64,000 bases of DNA from Pseudomonadota bacterium (GTDB lineage Bacteria > Myxococcota_A > UBA796 > CAJQPC01). This document shows, piece after piece, positions 53,188-62,257 of the stretch (position 1 is its first letter; each line of letters begins with the position of its first letter). Location: the NCBI GenBank assembly GCA_024228935.1, contig JAAESX010000116.1:1-64000 (forward strand). Reading direction: 5' to 3'. Below the pieces are notes generated by a model. It was not told where the DNA came from, ran no database searches, and worked only from the letters and a program-made list of their open reading frames with translations. The position numbers and the translations under genes are program-made.

Positions 53188-54573
53188 TCAGTATCCGACC
53201 AGCCACGCCGCCATGAGATGGTCCGTGTAGCTCGAGCTGTAGCTGCTCGGGAGCGTCGAGCCGTAGCTGAGGTGCTGGTAGTGGGTCGTGGAGGTGCTGC
53301 TGGTGTCCTCGGTCATGTAGTACGACTCCGAGCAGACCTTCATCAGCCAGTAGTCCCCGGCGGTGAGCGCGACGTCGCTCCCAGACAGGGACACCTCGGT
53401 GTCTCCCGTGCTGAACGTGTCGCCGCCGGATTGCGCGACCAGGGTCGCCGGGCCGCTGGAGTCCGTGTAGAGCGCGACCTGGCAGGTTGCGGACGACGTG
53501 TAGGTCCGCATGCCGAAGCCGGTGAGCGTGATGGCGCTCGACAGCGTCAGCTTCTGGCCCAGCAGGTAGTTGGCCCCGTGGATGCCGTAGTTTCCTGAGG
53601 CGTCGTAGCCGTCCCCGTACTCGGTCGTCTCGACCGGACAGCTGTCGTCGTCCGACCCTGGCGTGCCGCAGTCTCCGTCGCCGAACGTGCTGGTCGCCTC
53701 GCACCAGTTCTCGCCGTCGTCGTTGTCCGAGTCGTCGTAGGTCGACGGGTCCAGGCTCGTCGAGGCGCCGGTGGGATCGGGGAACGTCGCCCCACTGTCC
53801 CACTCGACGCTGTCGATGACTGTGGCCATCGAGCTGCTCTCGGCCAGGTAGAGCTCGTCGTCGCTGTTGCCCAGCGACATCGAGCCGGCGCTGTAGTCGT
53901 AGTCCACATCGACGTCGCCGTTGGCCGACGTGTCGTCGTCGTTCCCGAAGACCACGAACTCGCCGTCCTCGACCAGGAGCTCGCCCGACACGGTGAAGTC
54001 GTTGGAGCCCAGGTCATAGACGTAGAGGCCGTCCAGATCCACGGTCCCGCCCGCGTTGTTGAAGAGCTCGAACCACTCCCCGTACTGGTCATCGACCTGC
54101 GACGGGTTCTGCATGATCTCGGTGATGATCAGGTCGCCCTCGACCAGGTCGGTCACCGCGAACGGCGGGTCGTCGCCATCACAGTCCTGGTCGATGCCGT
54201 CCTGGGGAATCTCGGTCTCGCCGGGGTTGATGTCGCCGTCCGTGTCGTCGCCGTCCGTGTCGTCGCCGACGTACCCGCTGGGCTGGTCGCAGGCGGTCGT
54301 GCTGGTCGCCGCGTCGCCGTAGCCGTCGGTGTCGGCATCCGCGTACCAGGTCGGCGCGTCCGGGGCGTCGTCCTCGTCGGTGTCGCCGTCTCAGTCGTTG
54401 TCGATGCCGTCACAGACCTCGGTCGCGTCGGGGTGGACCGAGTCGTCCAGGTCGTCGCAGTCGTCGGCCTCGACGAAGCCATCGGCGTCGATCTCTTCGG
54501 CGACGCCGCTGTCGCTGGGATCTTTGTCGCCGCAGGCGATCAGGAAGGTCAAGGCGAGCGTGATGGACGACAT
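53188..54573 (-). pseudogene. MopE-motif and lamin-tail lipoprotein with in-frame UGA at a Cys position
   Basis: ATG 54573 gives MSSITLALTFLIACGDKDPS, a lipoprotein signal. A MopE-type motif follows (ADDCDDLDDSVHPDATEVCD, then GIDND). The next codon, TGA at 54391-54393, stands where the motif normally has Cys (DNDCDG); beyond it the same frame continues [20 protein letters not shown] and [10 protein letters not shown]. Residues 140-250 hold a lamin-tail domain ([40 protein letters not shown]), and the last 150 residues are a beta-rich Ser/Thr domain with two to three cysteines. One substitution (TGC to TGA) or error is the simplest cause. Without readthrough only 60 residues are made. Confidence 0.8.
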
Positions 54574-54598
54574 GGTTTCCCTCGAAAGTGGGGCAGCC

Positions 54599-56122
54599 CT
54601 ATCCCGGACGAAGGCCGGTGAGCTGGGAGGCCAGTTCGCGCCCTAGCACCGTGGCAACCGCCATCGTCGAGATCTGCGGGTTCACGCCCAGCGAGCTGGG
54701 GAACACCGATGCGTCCGCGACGCTCAGCCCCTCGACGCCGATCGCGTGGCCCCGTCCGTCGAGGGTGCGACCCAGCCGCATCGTGCACATCGGGTGTGAC
54801 GAATACAGCGTGAAGTCCCGGATGCTGGTCGCCATCATCGCGGCGCTGAACTCGGCCAGGTCGCTCGTCGCCGGCACGCCGTGCGCGATGGGGAACAGCT
54901 TCGTCGCGCCCATCTCCATCAGGACCTCGGCGCACAGGACCATGCCCTGCTGGATGCGCGTGATGTCCTCGTCGGTGAACGAATACCCGATCTTCGCGCG
55001 GCCGTCCGAGAACGCCGACACCGAGCCGTGGCCGTGGTCGCTGACCAGCGCCAGGATGCCGCCGATCCGCCGCAGGTGCGGAGTGACCTCCTTGAACCCG
55101 CCGAAGTGCCGCGCCAGCAGCATGGTCAGGACCTCGGGGGGCGAGCACCACGCGTGCGGCAACACACCCGGCAGGTCTGGGGACTCGAACCAGGCGCCCT
55201 GGGTCGCGCCCTGGGCGACGTCCATGTCTTCGTCGAAGCTGGCGAGGACAGCGCTTCCGGGGTGCACGAGCAGCCCCTCGCCGACGTCGATCATCCGCTC
55301 GGCCAGTCCGCAGTGGTGCAGCAGCCGCGGGGTCCCGATCGAACCCGCCGACAGCACGACGTGTCGGGCCCGGACGGTCACCGCGCCCCCGTCGCTCCCA
55401 TCCCGCCGCGTCACACCCGAGACGCCGACCGCTCGGCCCCCCTCGATCAGGACGTCGAGCACCTTGGTGTCCGCCTGGATGCGTGTCCCCGCCTGGCCGG
55501 CCCGTGCCATCAGGTTGAGGTTCACGGTCGCCTTGCCGTTGACCGGGCACCCGTAGTTGCAGGCGCCGCACCCGACACAGCCGGGCGTGTTCCGGCGAGC
55601 CAGGCCGCCCTCGTAGCCCAGCCGTGCTGCGGCCTCGGCGATGGCCACGTTGTGTCGACCGGCCGCATACGCCGAGGTCGGCAGGCCCACGCCGGTCCAG
55701 GCCTCGACCTCGTTGAAGACCGGGGCCATGTTGCTCGGCGACCAGCGGTTGTCGCCCAGGACCTCGACCCACTCCTCGAGCACGTGGTCCGGGGTCCGGA
55801 AGCACAGGGCCGAGTTGATCAGCGAGCCGCCGCCGATCCCCCGACCCGCAGCGATGAGGAAGGGCGTCGGGCCCTGGGCGAGCATCGTGCCCGCCTCCTG
55901 CATGTGGATGCGCGCGGTGTGCGCCTGGTTGAGCCGGAAGTCGCTCTTCGGGGGCCCCTCCTCGAGCACGATGACCGACAGGCCAGCCTCGGACAGCTGC
56001 ATGGCCATCGCCGATCCGCCCGGACCCGCACCCACGATGCAGACGTCGCACTCGCGCTCGATCCCCTCGGGCGGGACGTCGTCGAAGCCCCAGGCTTCGG
56101 GCGCGGTCTGGATGGGGCTCAT
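54599..56122 (-). CDS. GMC-type oxidoreductase (FAD)
   Basis: 507 residues from ATG 56122. The FAD-binding motif is CDVCIVGAGPGGSAMAMQLS near residue 30, followed by GRGIGGGSLINSALCFRTPD. CVGCGACNYGCPVNGKATV is the Cys-rich block typical of bacterial cholesterol-oxidase/gluconate-dehydrogenase-like GMC enzymes. The C-terminal part has SSHPMCTMRLG (catalytic His near 444) and VADASVFPSSLGVNPQISTM. It oxidises an alcohol or sugar. The start overlaps the stop of the small subunit gene (ATGA). Confidence 0.92.
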   Translation of the reverse strand: MSPIQTAPEAWGFDDVPPEGIERECDVCIVGAGPGGSAMAMQLSEAGLSVIVLEEGPPKSDFRLNQAHTARIHMQEAGTMLAQGPTPFLIAAGRGIGGGSLINSALCFRTPDHVLEEWVEVLGDNRWSPSNMAPVFNEVEAWTGVGLPTSAYAAGRHNVAIAEAAARLGYEGGLARRNTPGCVGCGACNYGCPVNGKATVNLNLMARAGQAGTRIQADTKVLDVLIEGGRAVGVSGVTRRDGSDGGAVTVRARHVVLSAGSIGTPRLLHHCGLAERMIDVGEGLLVHPGSAVLASFDEDMDVAQGATQGAWFESPDLPGVLPHAWCSPPEVLTMLLARHFGGFKEVTPHLRRIGGILALVSDHGHGSVSAFSDGRAKIGYSFTDEDITRIQQGMVLCAEVLMEMGATKLFPIAHGVPATSDLAEFSAAMMATSIRDFTLYSSHPMCTMRLGRTLDGRGHAIGVEGLSVADASVFPSSLGVNPQISTMAVATVLGRELASQLTGLRPG

Positions 56123-56592
56123 CGCCCGTACCCACAGCGCGTGAGGTCCGAGAACACAGCGACCGCGGACGGGTGCGTCGTGTACCCCATGCCGATCAGC
56201 AGCACGAGGCTCTGGACGCCGCTGCGGATCTCGGCCAGCGGGTGGGCGAGCCACTCGAGGACCAGCGCCGAGCGCTCGGCCAGCGGCTTCTCGGTGAACC
56301 CCCCGCCCAGGGCGTCGATCGCGTGGCACAGGAGCTTCAGGCCCTGCTGCTGGAACCCGGGCATGCCAGCGAGCGCGGCGTCGATGAAGTGCTCGATGCC
56401 GATCTCGGCTCCGCTGACGGGCGGCGAGCCTCCCGGGGGGTAGATCGCCTCGCTCAAGGCGATCACGAAGGCAGCTTCCTCGTCCGACAACAGCGTCAGT
56501 CCCTGGCCCGCGGGCTGGTCGTACCAGGCGAGCCCGACGGTGCCGGCGCCGACCAGCGAGGCCGCCGCGATGGCCGCGGTACCGGCCAGCAT
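56119..56592 (-). CDS. Gluconate 2-dehydrogenase subunit 3-like protein (Tat-type start)
   Basis: 157 residues as started at ATG 56592: MLAGTAAIAAASLVGAGTVG. The codons just before it read ITRRQ, so the true protein probably has a twin-arginine signal (TRRQML) and starts at a non-ATG codon a little upstream, for example near 56613. The body fits the gluconate 2-dehydrogenase subunit 3 family (ALSEAIYPPGGSPPVSGAEI, IEHFIDAAL), which escorts the GMC flavoprotein to the periplasm. It forms an operon with the GMC gene by a one-base ATGA overlap. Confidence 0.82.
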   Translation of the reverse strand: MLAGTAAIAAASLVGAGTVGLAWYDQPAGQGLTLLSDEEAAFVIALSEAIYPPGGSPPVSGAEIGIEHFIDAALAGMPGFQQQGLKLLCHAIDALGGGFTEKPLAERSALVLEWLAHPLAEIRSGVQSLVLLIGMGYTTHPSAVAVFSDLTRCGYGR

Positions 56593-56698
56593 CTGTCGGC
56601 GCGTGATGACCAGGAGAGTCCCCCGACGGCGGCCCGAGAAACAGGCGATGAAAGAAAGGTCGCTAACCCTCGTACGTCCCTGGGGTTAGGTCTCACCA

Positions 56699-57676
56699 GT
56701 GTTCTTCGTCTACGGCGGTCTTGGCATCCTGGCCATCGCGGGAGTCGCGGTGGCGACGTGGGCGTACATCGACGGTCAGTTCGGTGTGCAGCGCCTCGAT
56801 GACAGCAAGGGCAACAAGGACCCGCGCAGCGATCGCGAGTGGCGGCGCGGCGAGGACCTGAAGCGCTACCCGCGCCGACTCAAGGAGCTCGAGGATCAGC
56901 TCCTGGGCAGCCATCGCGAGGCCCAGCGTCAGCTCCAGCACCTGGGCCACAAGGCCGCGGAGATGGAGACCAAGGGCCGGACCGATCTGGCCGAGCGGTA
57001 CCTGTCGGACCAGGACGTGCTCGAGAAGCGTGCCGCCGCCACCCGCCGTGTCGCCGCGAGCGTCTGGAAGACCCGGGCGATCCTGCATCTGCGGGTCCAC
57101 CTGGCGGTCGCCGCTCGACAGCGCCCGGACCTGGCGCACCTGCCCGAGCCGCTCGACGTGCCGGCCGGTGAGCTGCTCCACGCCTCGGAGAACTACGCGC
57201 TCTCCCGGGACGAGGTCCGCCAGTTCGTCGCCGCCCTGGACGCCGTGTGCGGGTCCGTCAGCGAGGTCGTCCCGCCCAAGCCGCTCTCGGCCGACATCGC
57301 GCCCGAGGACGAGCTCGCGGTCCAGACCGAGGTCCAGGAGATCGAGACGACGCTCTCGGCCCTGCGCGATCGGATGGACAACCTGGGCGACACGCTCGAC
57401 TACCTGTCGGACCGGTTCCGCACGCAGAAGGTCGTCGAGGGCACCGACCTGTCCGTCGACTATGGACCCCAGGCCGCCGCGCTCCTGGCCGAGGTCAGCA
57501 GCGCCGTCGCCCAGCTGGAGAGCCTGTCCGCGGTCGGCGACAAGGGCCTGGCCGATGCCGCGGTCGACTCGCTGTCCGAGGACATCGGCCACCTGGAGCA
57601 GGCCGGCATGGAGGCCGCCGCCGAGGCCGAAGCCCGCGCCGAGGTCCAGCGCTTGCTCGAGCAGTTCGCGCGGTGA
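56699..57676 (+). CDS. Membrane-anchored coiled-coil protein
   Basis: 325 residues from GTG 56699. One N-terminal membrane segment (FVYGGLGILAIAGVAVATWA) followed by a long charged helical region. The heptad pattern is strong between about 40 and 110 (RLKELEDQLLGSHREAQRQL) and again between 210 and 320 (EVQEIETTLSALRDRMDNLG). No enzymatic motif. It may act in cell shape, septum or envelope organisation. Its stop overlaps the start of the next gene (GTGA). Confidence 0.75.
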   Translation: MFFVYGGLGILAIAGVAVATWAYIDGQFGVQRLDDSKGNKDPRSDREWRRGEDLKRYPRRLKELEDQLLGSHREAQRQLQHLGHKAAEMETKGRTDLAERYLSDQDVLEKRAAATRRVAASVWKTRAILHLRVHLAVAARQRPDLAHLPEPLDVPAGELLHASENYALSRDEVRQFVAALDAVCGSVSEVVPPKPLSADIAPEDELAVQTEVQEIETTLSALRDRMDNLGDTLDYLSDRFRTQKVVEGTDLSVDYGPQAAALLAEVSSAVAQLESLSAVGDKGLADAAVDSLSEDIGHLEQAGMEAAAEAEARAEVQRLLEQFAR

Positions 57677-58107
57677 TCCTGGCCTGGCTGGCGCTCGCGT
57701 CCGCGGAGATGCCGGACGACGCGTTCGAGGAGGCCACCCCCGAGCTCGTCGAGGCCCAGAAGGCCTGGCTCGACTACACGACGGCCGCCAGCTCGAAGGT
57801 CTGGGACGTCCTGCTCGCGGACCTGCGCGGCGTTGAGCTGAAGAACGACCAGACCTACGCGCTGTCTGCCGCGATGGTCGTCGATCCGACCGGCAAGCTG
57901 ATCGAGGTGAGGCTGGACCCCCCGTCGGGGAACGCCGACCTCGACGCCCGGTTCATCAAGGCCTTCAAGGCCGTCGGCGAGTTCGGCGTGCCGCCCGCGG
58001 CGTACATGCAGTCGACCGGCGAGGGGGTGTTCCGGATCGGCTTCACCCTCGACCAGCGGCTGCCGCCCGAGGCCGTCGTCCGGATCCCGCCGAAGGACGA
58101 GCCCTAG
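57673..58107 (+). CDS. Exported protein with TonB-C-like domain
   Basis: 144 residues from GTG 57673 (VILAWLALASAEMPDD), a short signal. The pattern NDQTYALSAAMVVDPTGKLI, then EVRLDPPSGNADLDARFIKA and FKAVGEFGVPPAAY resembles the TonB C-terminal fold. It is co-translated with the coiled-coil membrane protein. The 3' end overlaps the convergent SpmA-SpmB gene by four bases. Resemblance only; a binding partner is not evident. Confidence 0.65.
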   Translation: MILAWLALASAEMPDDAFEEATPELVEAQKAWLDYTTAASSKVWDVLLADLRGVELKNDQTYALSAAMVVDPTGKLIEVRLDPPSGNADLDARFIKAFKAVGEFGVPPAAYMQSTGEGVFRIGFTLDQRLPPEAVVRIPPKDEP

Positions 58108-59672
58108 CCCAGCAGGTGCCCGAACATCAGGGCGCAAACGATGGCCGCCGCCAGGAACCCGGCGAAGTCCGCCGAGAGACCCGCCAGGACCGCGTGCCGC
58201 GTCTTCGAGACACCGACGGCTCCGAAGTAGACGGCGAGCACGTAGAACGTCGTGTCCGTCGAGCCGTTCAGCGTGCTGGCGAGGTACCCGATGTAGCTGT
58301 CGGGGCCGTGCACGCTGAGGAGCTCGATCATGATGCCGTAGGCGCCCGAGCCCGAGAGCGGGCGCACGAGCGCCATCGGCAGGACCTCGGGCGGGACCCC
58401 GAGCGGCTCGGTGATGAAGCCCAGGCCGTTCGAGAGCCACTCCATGCCCCCGGAGCCTCGGAACATGCCCACGGCCACGAGCACGGCCACCAGGTACGGG
58501 ATGATCATCACGCCGGTGTTGAAGCCTTCCTTGGCGCCGCGGATGAACGCCTCGTAGACCTTGACCTTCCGGGCGACACCGAAGAGCAGCAGCGACAGGA
58601 TCAGGACGGGGATGACCCAGTTGCCGATCCGTTCACTCTTGTGCCGGAGCTCGAACGCGAGCGAGCTCGTCGTCGTGGCGATGTGCTGCCGGCACGGGCC
58701 CGCGGCGCAGACCTCCTCGAGCACGAAGGTCCCGATGGCGTCGGGCTCGAACGGCCCCTCGAACGGGCCGGCCTCGAGCTCGCTGTCCTCGGGGACGGAG
58801 ACCATCGTCATCGGCTCTTCGAAGGTGACCTTCTCCCACTGGAACAGGGCCAGATCGACGCCCTCGGTCACGGCCGGGCGGTCGTCCTCGCCGACGGCGG
58901 CGGCCAGGAGCGGAGGCCCCGCGAGCACGCCGATGCTCAGGAACAGGAACAGACGCAGCACCCAGACTCCCCAGGTCGTCTCGGTCTCGCGCTCGGTCTT
59001 GAGCATCTCGGCGACGACCTCGGGCTCGTCCTCGGGCTCGTCCGGTGCCGCCTCGTCCAATTCCTCTTCGGTGGGCTCCTCGGGCTCGGGCTCCGGCATC
59101 GGGAAGAAGCGCTGGAACAGCTTCGCGGCGCTGATGCCGACGATGGTCGCGCAGGCCGTGGCCGCCAGCGTCGACGCCATGATTCCCCAGGGATCCGCTG
59201 AGCCGTATGCCGCGCGCACGCTGACCACGCCGCTGGGCAGCAGGGCCAGGCCCGAGGTGTTGATGGCCAGGAACAGGACCATCGCGTTGGTCGCCACGCC
59301 GGGCGTCTTGTTGAGCTTGTTCAGCTCCTGCATCGCCTTGATGCCGAGCGGCGTCGCGGCGTTCGTCAGGCCGATCATGTTGGCGGCGATGTTCATGATC
59401 ATCGCGCCCATCGCCGGGTGGTCCGGGGGGACGTCGGGGAACAGGCGGACCATGATGGGTCGGATGGCGCGGGCGAGGATCTTCAGCAGCCCGCCTTCCT
59501 CGGCGACCCGCATCAGGCCGAGGAACAGCGCCATGTACCCGATGAGCGAGATCGCGAGCGTGACGCTCTTGCTGGCCCCGTCGAAGGCGCCGGCGCTGAC
59601 CGACTGCATGTCGCCCGTCACCGCGCCGAAGAGGAATGCGGCGGCGACGATGAGGACGAAGACGACGTTCAC
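58104..59672 (-). CDS. SpmA-SpmB fusion (nucleoside-recognition membrane protein)
   Basis: 522 residues. The first half (VTLAISLIGYMALFLGLMRV, IMNIAANMIGLTNAATPLGI and LNKTPGVATNAMVLFLAINT) is SpmA. The second half (KEGFNTGVMIIPYLVAVLVA, ALVRPLSGSGAYGIMIELLS, YLASTLNGSTDTTFYVLAVY) is SpmB. Between them lies an acidic Pro/Glu linker and a soluble segment with VCAAGPCRQH. In Bacillus SpmA and SpmB are separate spore-dehydration proteins; related fusions occur in non-spore-formers as putative transporters. About twelve membrane segments. Confidence 0.88.
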   Translation of the reverse strand: MNVVFVLIVAAAFLFGAVTGDMQSVSAGAFDGASKSVTLAISLIGYMALFLGLMRVAEEGGLLKILARAIRPIMVRLFPDVPPDHPAMGAMIMNIAANMIGLTNAATPLGIKAMQELNKLNKTPGVATNAMVLFLAINTSGLALLPSGVVSVRAAYGSADPWGIMASTLAATACATIVGISAAKLFQRFFPMPEPEPEEPTEEELDEAAPDEPEDEPEVVAEMLKTERETETTWGVWVLRLFLFLSIGVLAGPPLLAAAVGEDDRPAVTEGVDLALFQWEKVTFEEPMTMVSVPEDSELEAGPFEGPFEPDAIGTFVLEEVCAAGPCRQHIATTTSSLAFELRHKSERIGNWVIPVLILSLLLFGVARKVKVYEAFIRGAKEGFNTGVMIIPYLVAVLVAVGMFRGSGGMEWLSNGLGFITEPLGVPPEVLPMALVRPLSGSGAYGIMIELLSVHGPDSYIGYLASTLNGSTDTTFYVLAVYFGAVGVSKTRHAVLAGLSADFAGFLAAAIVCALMFGHLLG

Positions 59673-59709
59673 GAAGGACCCCGGACCAGACCATCTGGCC
59701 TGTTGGCCG

Positions 59710-59721
59710 TTGACCTGTCAA
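59710..59721. promoter_or_regulatory. Inverted repeat in the gap upstream of spmAB
   Basis: TTGAC-CT-GTCAA is a perfect five-base inverted repeat, 38 bases upstream of the SpmA-SpmB start and in the gap shared with the divergently read paralogue pair at 59918. The shape suits a dimeric repressor. The rest of the 245-base gap (59673-59917) has no other feature I could support. Confidence 0.4.
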
Positions 59722-59917
59722 GGAAGAGACGCCTTTCGATGCCTTACCGTTCCGTTTCAACCGCCCTGGCTCGCTTGCGTTTGTCCCAGGGCCAGCGCTC
59801 AAATGGCGGCCACCCCAATGGACTGGGGCTCATCCACGCACCCTGCCGCGAAAGACACCGGGACTCGCGCTCACGCCGAGACGCTCGACGCGACCAGGAC
59901 GTGTTGGAGACTCCCGG

Positions 59918-61168
59918 ATGCCTCTGCATCGCCCCAGCGCCTCCCGTTCGACCTGTCGGCATCCCGCCACGGCACCGAGCCCCGCGTCGCTCCGCGCCGT
60001 CGCCGCCGCCTGGGCCGACGCCCGCAACGGCTACCTGCGTTTCGGTCGCGACCGCATCTATCTGATCCACGGCGAGCCCGCCGACAGCGCGCAGCTCCAG
60101 GAGCTGGTCTTCGCTCTGTACGAGGACGAGAAGCCGCGCTTCATCGACGCCGCCGTGCCCGGCAAGCCGGTGCCTCCCGCGCTTCCGAACGAGCTCTGGG
60201 CGGCGGCGAAGTGTCTGGCCGATCGCTCCTCGCTTCGCGGCAAGGGCCGTGGCGTGCTGGCGCCGGGCCCGCTGTTCTCGCGTCTGGCTGCGTTCCCCAT
60301 GACCTCACAGACCCGCCGTCTGCTGACCCGCGCCGACCGCAAGTCCATCCGGCTGGGCGACACCGTCCGGCTCGACCGCGAGCTACGCATGCTCGTCCTG
60401 GACGAGGTCTGCACGCTCATCGCGCTCGATGTGATTCGCCTCCACGTGCCGGCGCAGCGACCGGCCGAGCAGCCATCCGAGGTCACGCGCCGGCCCGCGA
60501 CCGTCGCGCGCGTGAAGGTCGACGCCAGCACCGAACGCCGTCTGCTGAGAGAGGTTCGACTGCTCGAGAACGCGGACGACTGGACGGTTCTGGGCCTCGG
60601 CCCCGCACAGGACCGCGAGCGCGTGGAGCAGGCCTGCTCGCGCATGGAGAGTCGGTACGCGGCGTTTGCCGACCACCCCCGGCTGAGCTCGAAGGCCCGC
60701 GACGCGGCCAGTCGGATCCTGGCGCGAGTCCATGTCGCCTCGAGGAATGTCCTGGCGGGCAAGGGAAAGAGCCAGGGCCCCTCGGTGGCCCCGGCGCTGG
60801 CGTTCCCCGAGGGCAAGGCGCAGGTCGCGCAGGGGGACTTCACCCAGGCCGCGGCGTGCTTCTCCGTCGCGCGGCAGGCTCAGCCCATGTCCGGCCAGGT
60901 CCTGGCCTGGCTGGGCTTCGCCATCTACTTCGACAGCAGCCGCCCGATCACCACGCGACAGGGCAAGGGCCGCCGGTTCATCGACAAGGCGCTCTCGATG
61001 GGCACCGCGCCGGGTGAGGCCAACTACCTGCTGGCTCGCATCCTGCACGACGAGGGCGGGCTCGTTCGCGCCTGGAACCACGTGGACGCCGCGCTGCGGG
61101 CCGAGCCGACGCATGTCGAGGCCAACGAGCTGCACACCTCGGTCCAGCGGGAGATCCGCCGGGTCTGA
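59918..61168 (+). CDS. Protein with DUF4388-like, J-like and TPR segments (paralogue 1)
   Basis: 416 residues from ATG 59918. The N-terminal domain (SLRAVAAAWADARNGYLRFG, RDRIYLIHGEPADSAQLQEL) has the G-x-L ... R-I-Y-x-x-x-G-E-P look of DUF4388/PATAN domains found in myxobacterial signalling proteins. Residues 215-290 resemble a degenerate J domain (NADDWTVLGLGPAQDRERVE, no HPD). TPR-like helices (FTQAAACFSVARQAQPMSGQ, EANYLLARILHDEGG) form the rest. The gene at 61310 is a clear paralogue without the J-like part. Cytoplasmic; function unknown. Confidence 0.75.
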   Translation: MPLHRPSASRSTCRHPATAPSPASLRAVAAAWADARNGYLRFGRDRIYLIHGEPADSAQLQELVFALYEDEKPRFIDAAVPGKPVPPALPNELWAAAKCLADRSSLRGKGRGVLAPGPLFSRLAAFPMTSQTRRLLTRADRKSIRLGDTVRLDRELRMLVLDEVCTLIALDVIRLHVPAQRPAEQPSEVTRRPATVARVKVDASTERRLLREVRLLENADDWTVLGLGPAQDRERVEQACSRMESRYAAFADHPRLSSKARDAASRILARVHVASRNVLAGKGKSQGPSVAPALAFPEGKAQVAQGDFTQAAACFSVARQAQPMSGQVLAWLGFAIYFDSSRPITTRQGKGRRFIDKALSMGTAPGEANYLLARILHDEGGLVRAWNHVDAALRAEPTHVEANELHTSVQREIRRV

Positions 61169-61309
61169 CGGAGTCTCGGGGGCTGCAAGAGCACGGCAAG
61201 CACCCCCCCGAACACCCCAGACGTACTCCAGCTGTCTCCAAGACGGGAGACATCACGCCTCCGCCCGCGGCAGAAAGCCGCCCACGGTTCGGACGCGAAG
61301 GAGCTCGTT

Positions 61310-62257
61310 GTGGTGTGGGCCCTGTCCAGTCCGATGCTGCAGCCGACGACCATTCCTCAGCCGGTCGGCCGGCCCTATGCGCTGTCGGTTCGCGCCGTCG
61401 CCATGCTGTGGTCCGAGGCCCGAACCGGAACCCTCATCGTCGGGTCCGATCGGTTCGTCCTCGTGGACGGCGAGGCCGCTGACCTGACGACCCTCGAAGG
61501 CGTCGTCGCGGCCATGTACACGGACCAGCCCATGTGGTTCGTCGATGAGCCTCATGCCCACGAGGGCCGCCTCCACCGGCTGGCCCCTGCGCTTTGGCGG
61601 GCAGCGACGCGCCTCGGCGACCGCAGCCGCCTTGCCGGCCGCGGTTGCGATCTGGTCCGGGCGGGCGCCGCCTACGACCGCCTCGCCGAGCTCCCCGTCT
61701 CGGACGACGCTCGCGACCAGTTCAGCTTCGTGGACTCGTCCGACGTCGAGGTCGGCGACACCGGTCACCTCACCCACGGACGATCCATCGTCGTCCTGTC
61801 CGAGCTCACCGCGCTGTGCGAGCTGGGGATCCTGCGGCTCGAGCACGTGCCGGCACAGGAGACCGAGTTCGAGACCGGCGGGACGTCGGCGTTCGGGGCC
61901 GGGGTTCGCGCCTGCGAGGCCGGAGATCACGAGCGCGCGATCGCCTGTCTGCGCGAGGCTGCGGCCGGGGACAACTCGGCCCGCGTCAGCGCCTGGCTCG
62001 GGTTCGCCTTCTTCCAGGCCCCGGACCTCCGCCCCCGCGTCCGTCGGGCGCTCGCCGAAGCCCACCTCGAGCGGGCCAGCGCGTCCGAGCCGGACTGCCC
62101 GGACATCGCCTACCTGCGGGCCCGCCTCCTCGTCCAGGACGAGGAGTTCCTTCGTGCCTGGAGTCTCCTGGATGGACTCCTGCGAACCCACCCCTGGTTT
62201 CCTGGCGCCGAGGGCCTGCTGAACGAGGCGCGCCGCGGCCTCACCATGCCCGCCTGA
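61310..62257 (+). CDS. Protein with DUF4388-like and TPR segments (paralogue 2)
   Basis: 315 residues. Residues 25-190 align with the gene just upstream along most of the domain: SVRAVAMLWSEARTGTLIVG against SLRAVAAAWADARNGYLRFG, RLGDRSRLAGRGCDLVRAGA against CLADRSSLRGKGRGVLAPGP, and LRLEHVPAQ against IRLHVPAQ. The J-like segment of the first copy is missing and the sequence goes straight into TPR-like helices (GVRACEAGDHERAIACLREA). The pair looks like a tandem duplication with later change. GTG start at 61310; function unknown. Confidence 0.75.
   Translation: MVWALSSPMLQPTTIPQPVGRPYALSVRAVAMLWSEARTGTLIVGSDRFVLVDGEAADLTTLEGVVAAMYTDQPMWFVDEPHAHEGRLHRLAPALWRAATRLGDRSRLAGRGCDLVRAGAAYDRLAELPVSDDARDQFSFVDSSDVEVGDTGHLTHGRSIVVLSELTALCELGILRLEHVPAQETEFETGGTSAFGAGVRACEAGDHERAIACLREAAAGDNSARVSAWLGFAFFQAPDLRPRVRRALAEAHLERASASEPDCPDIAYLRARLLVQDEEFLRAWSLLDGLLRTHPWFPGAEGLLNEARRGLTMPA

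Noticed and set aside
58561..61017. An 818-residue plus-strand frame
   Set aside because: It crosses the SpmA-SpmB gene antisense and then the paralogue gene in the wrong frame.
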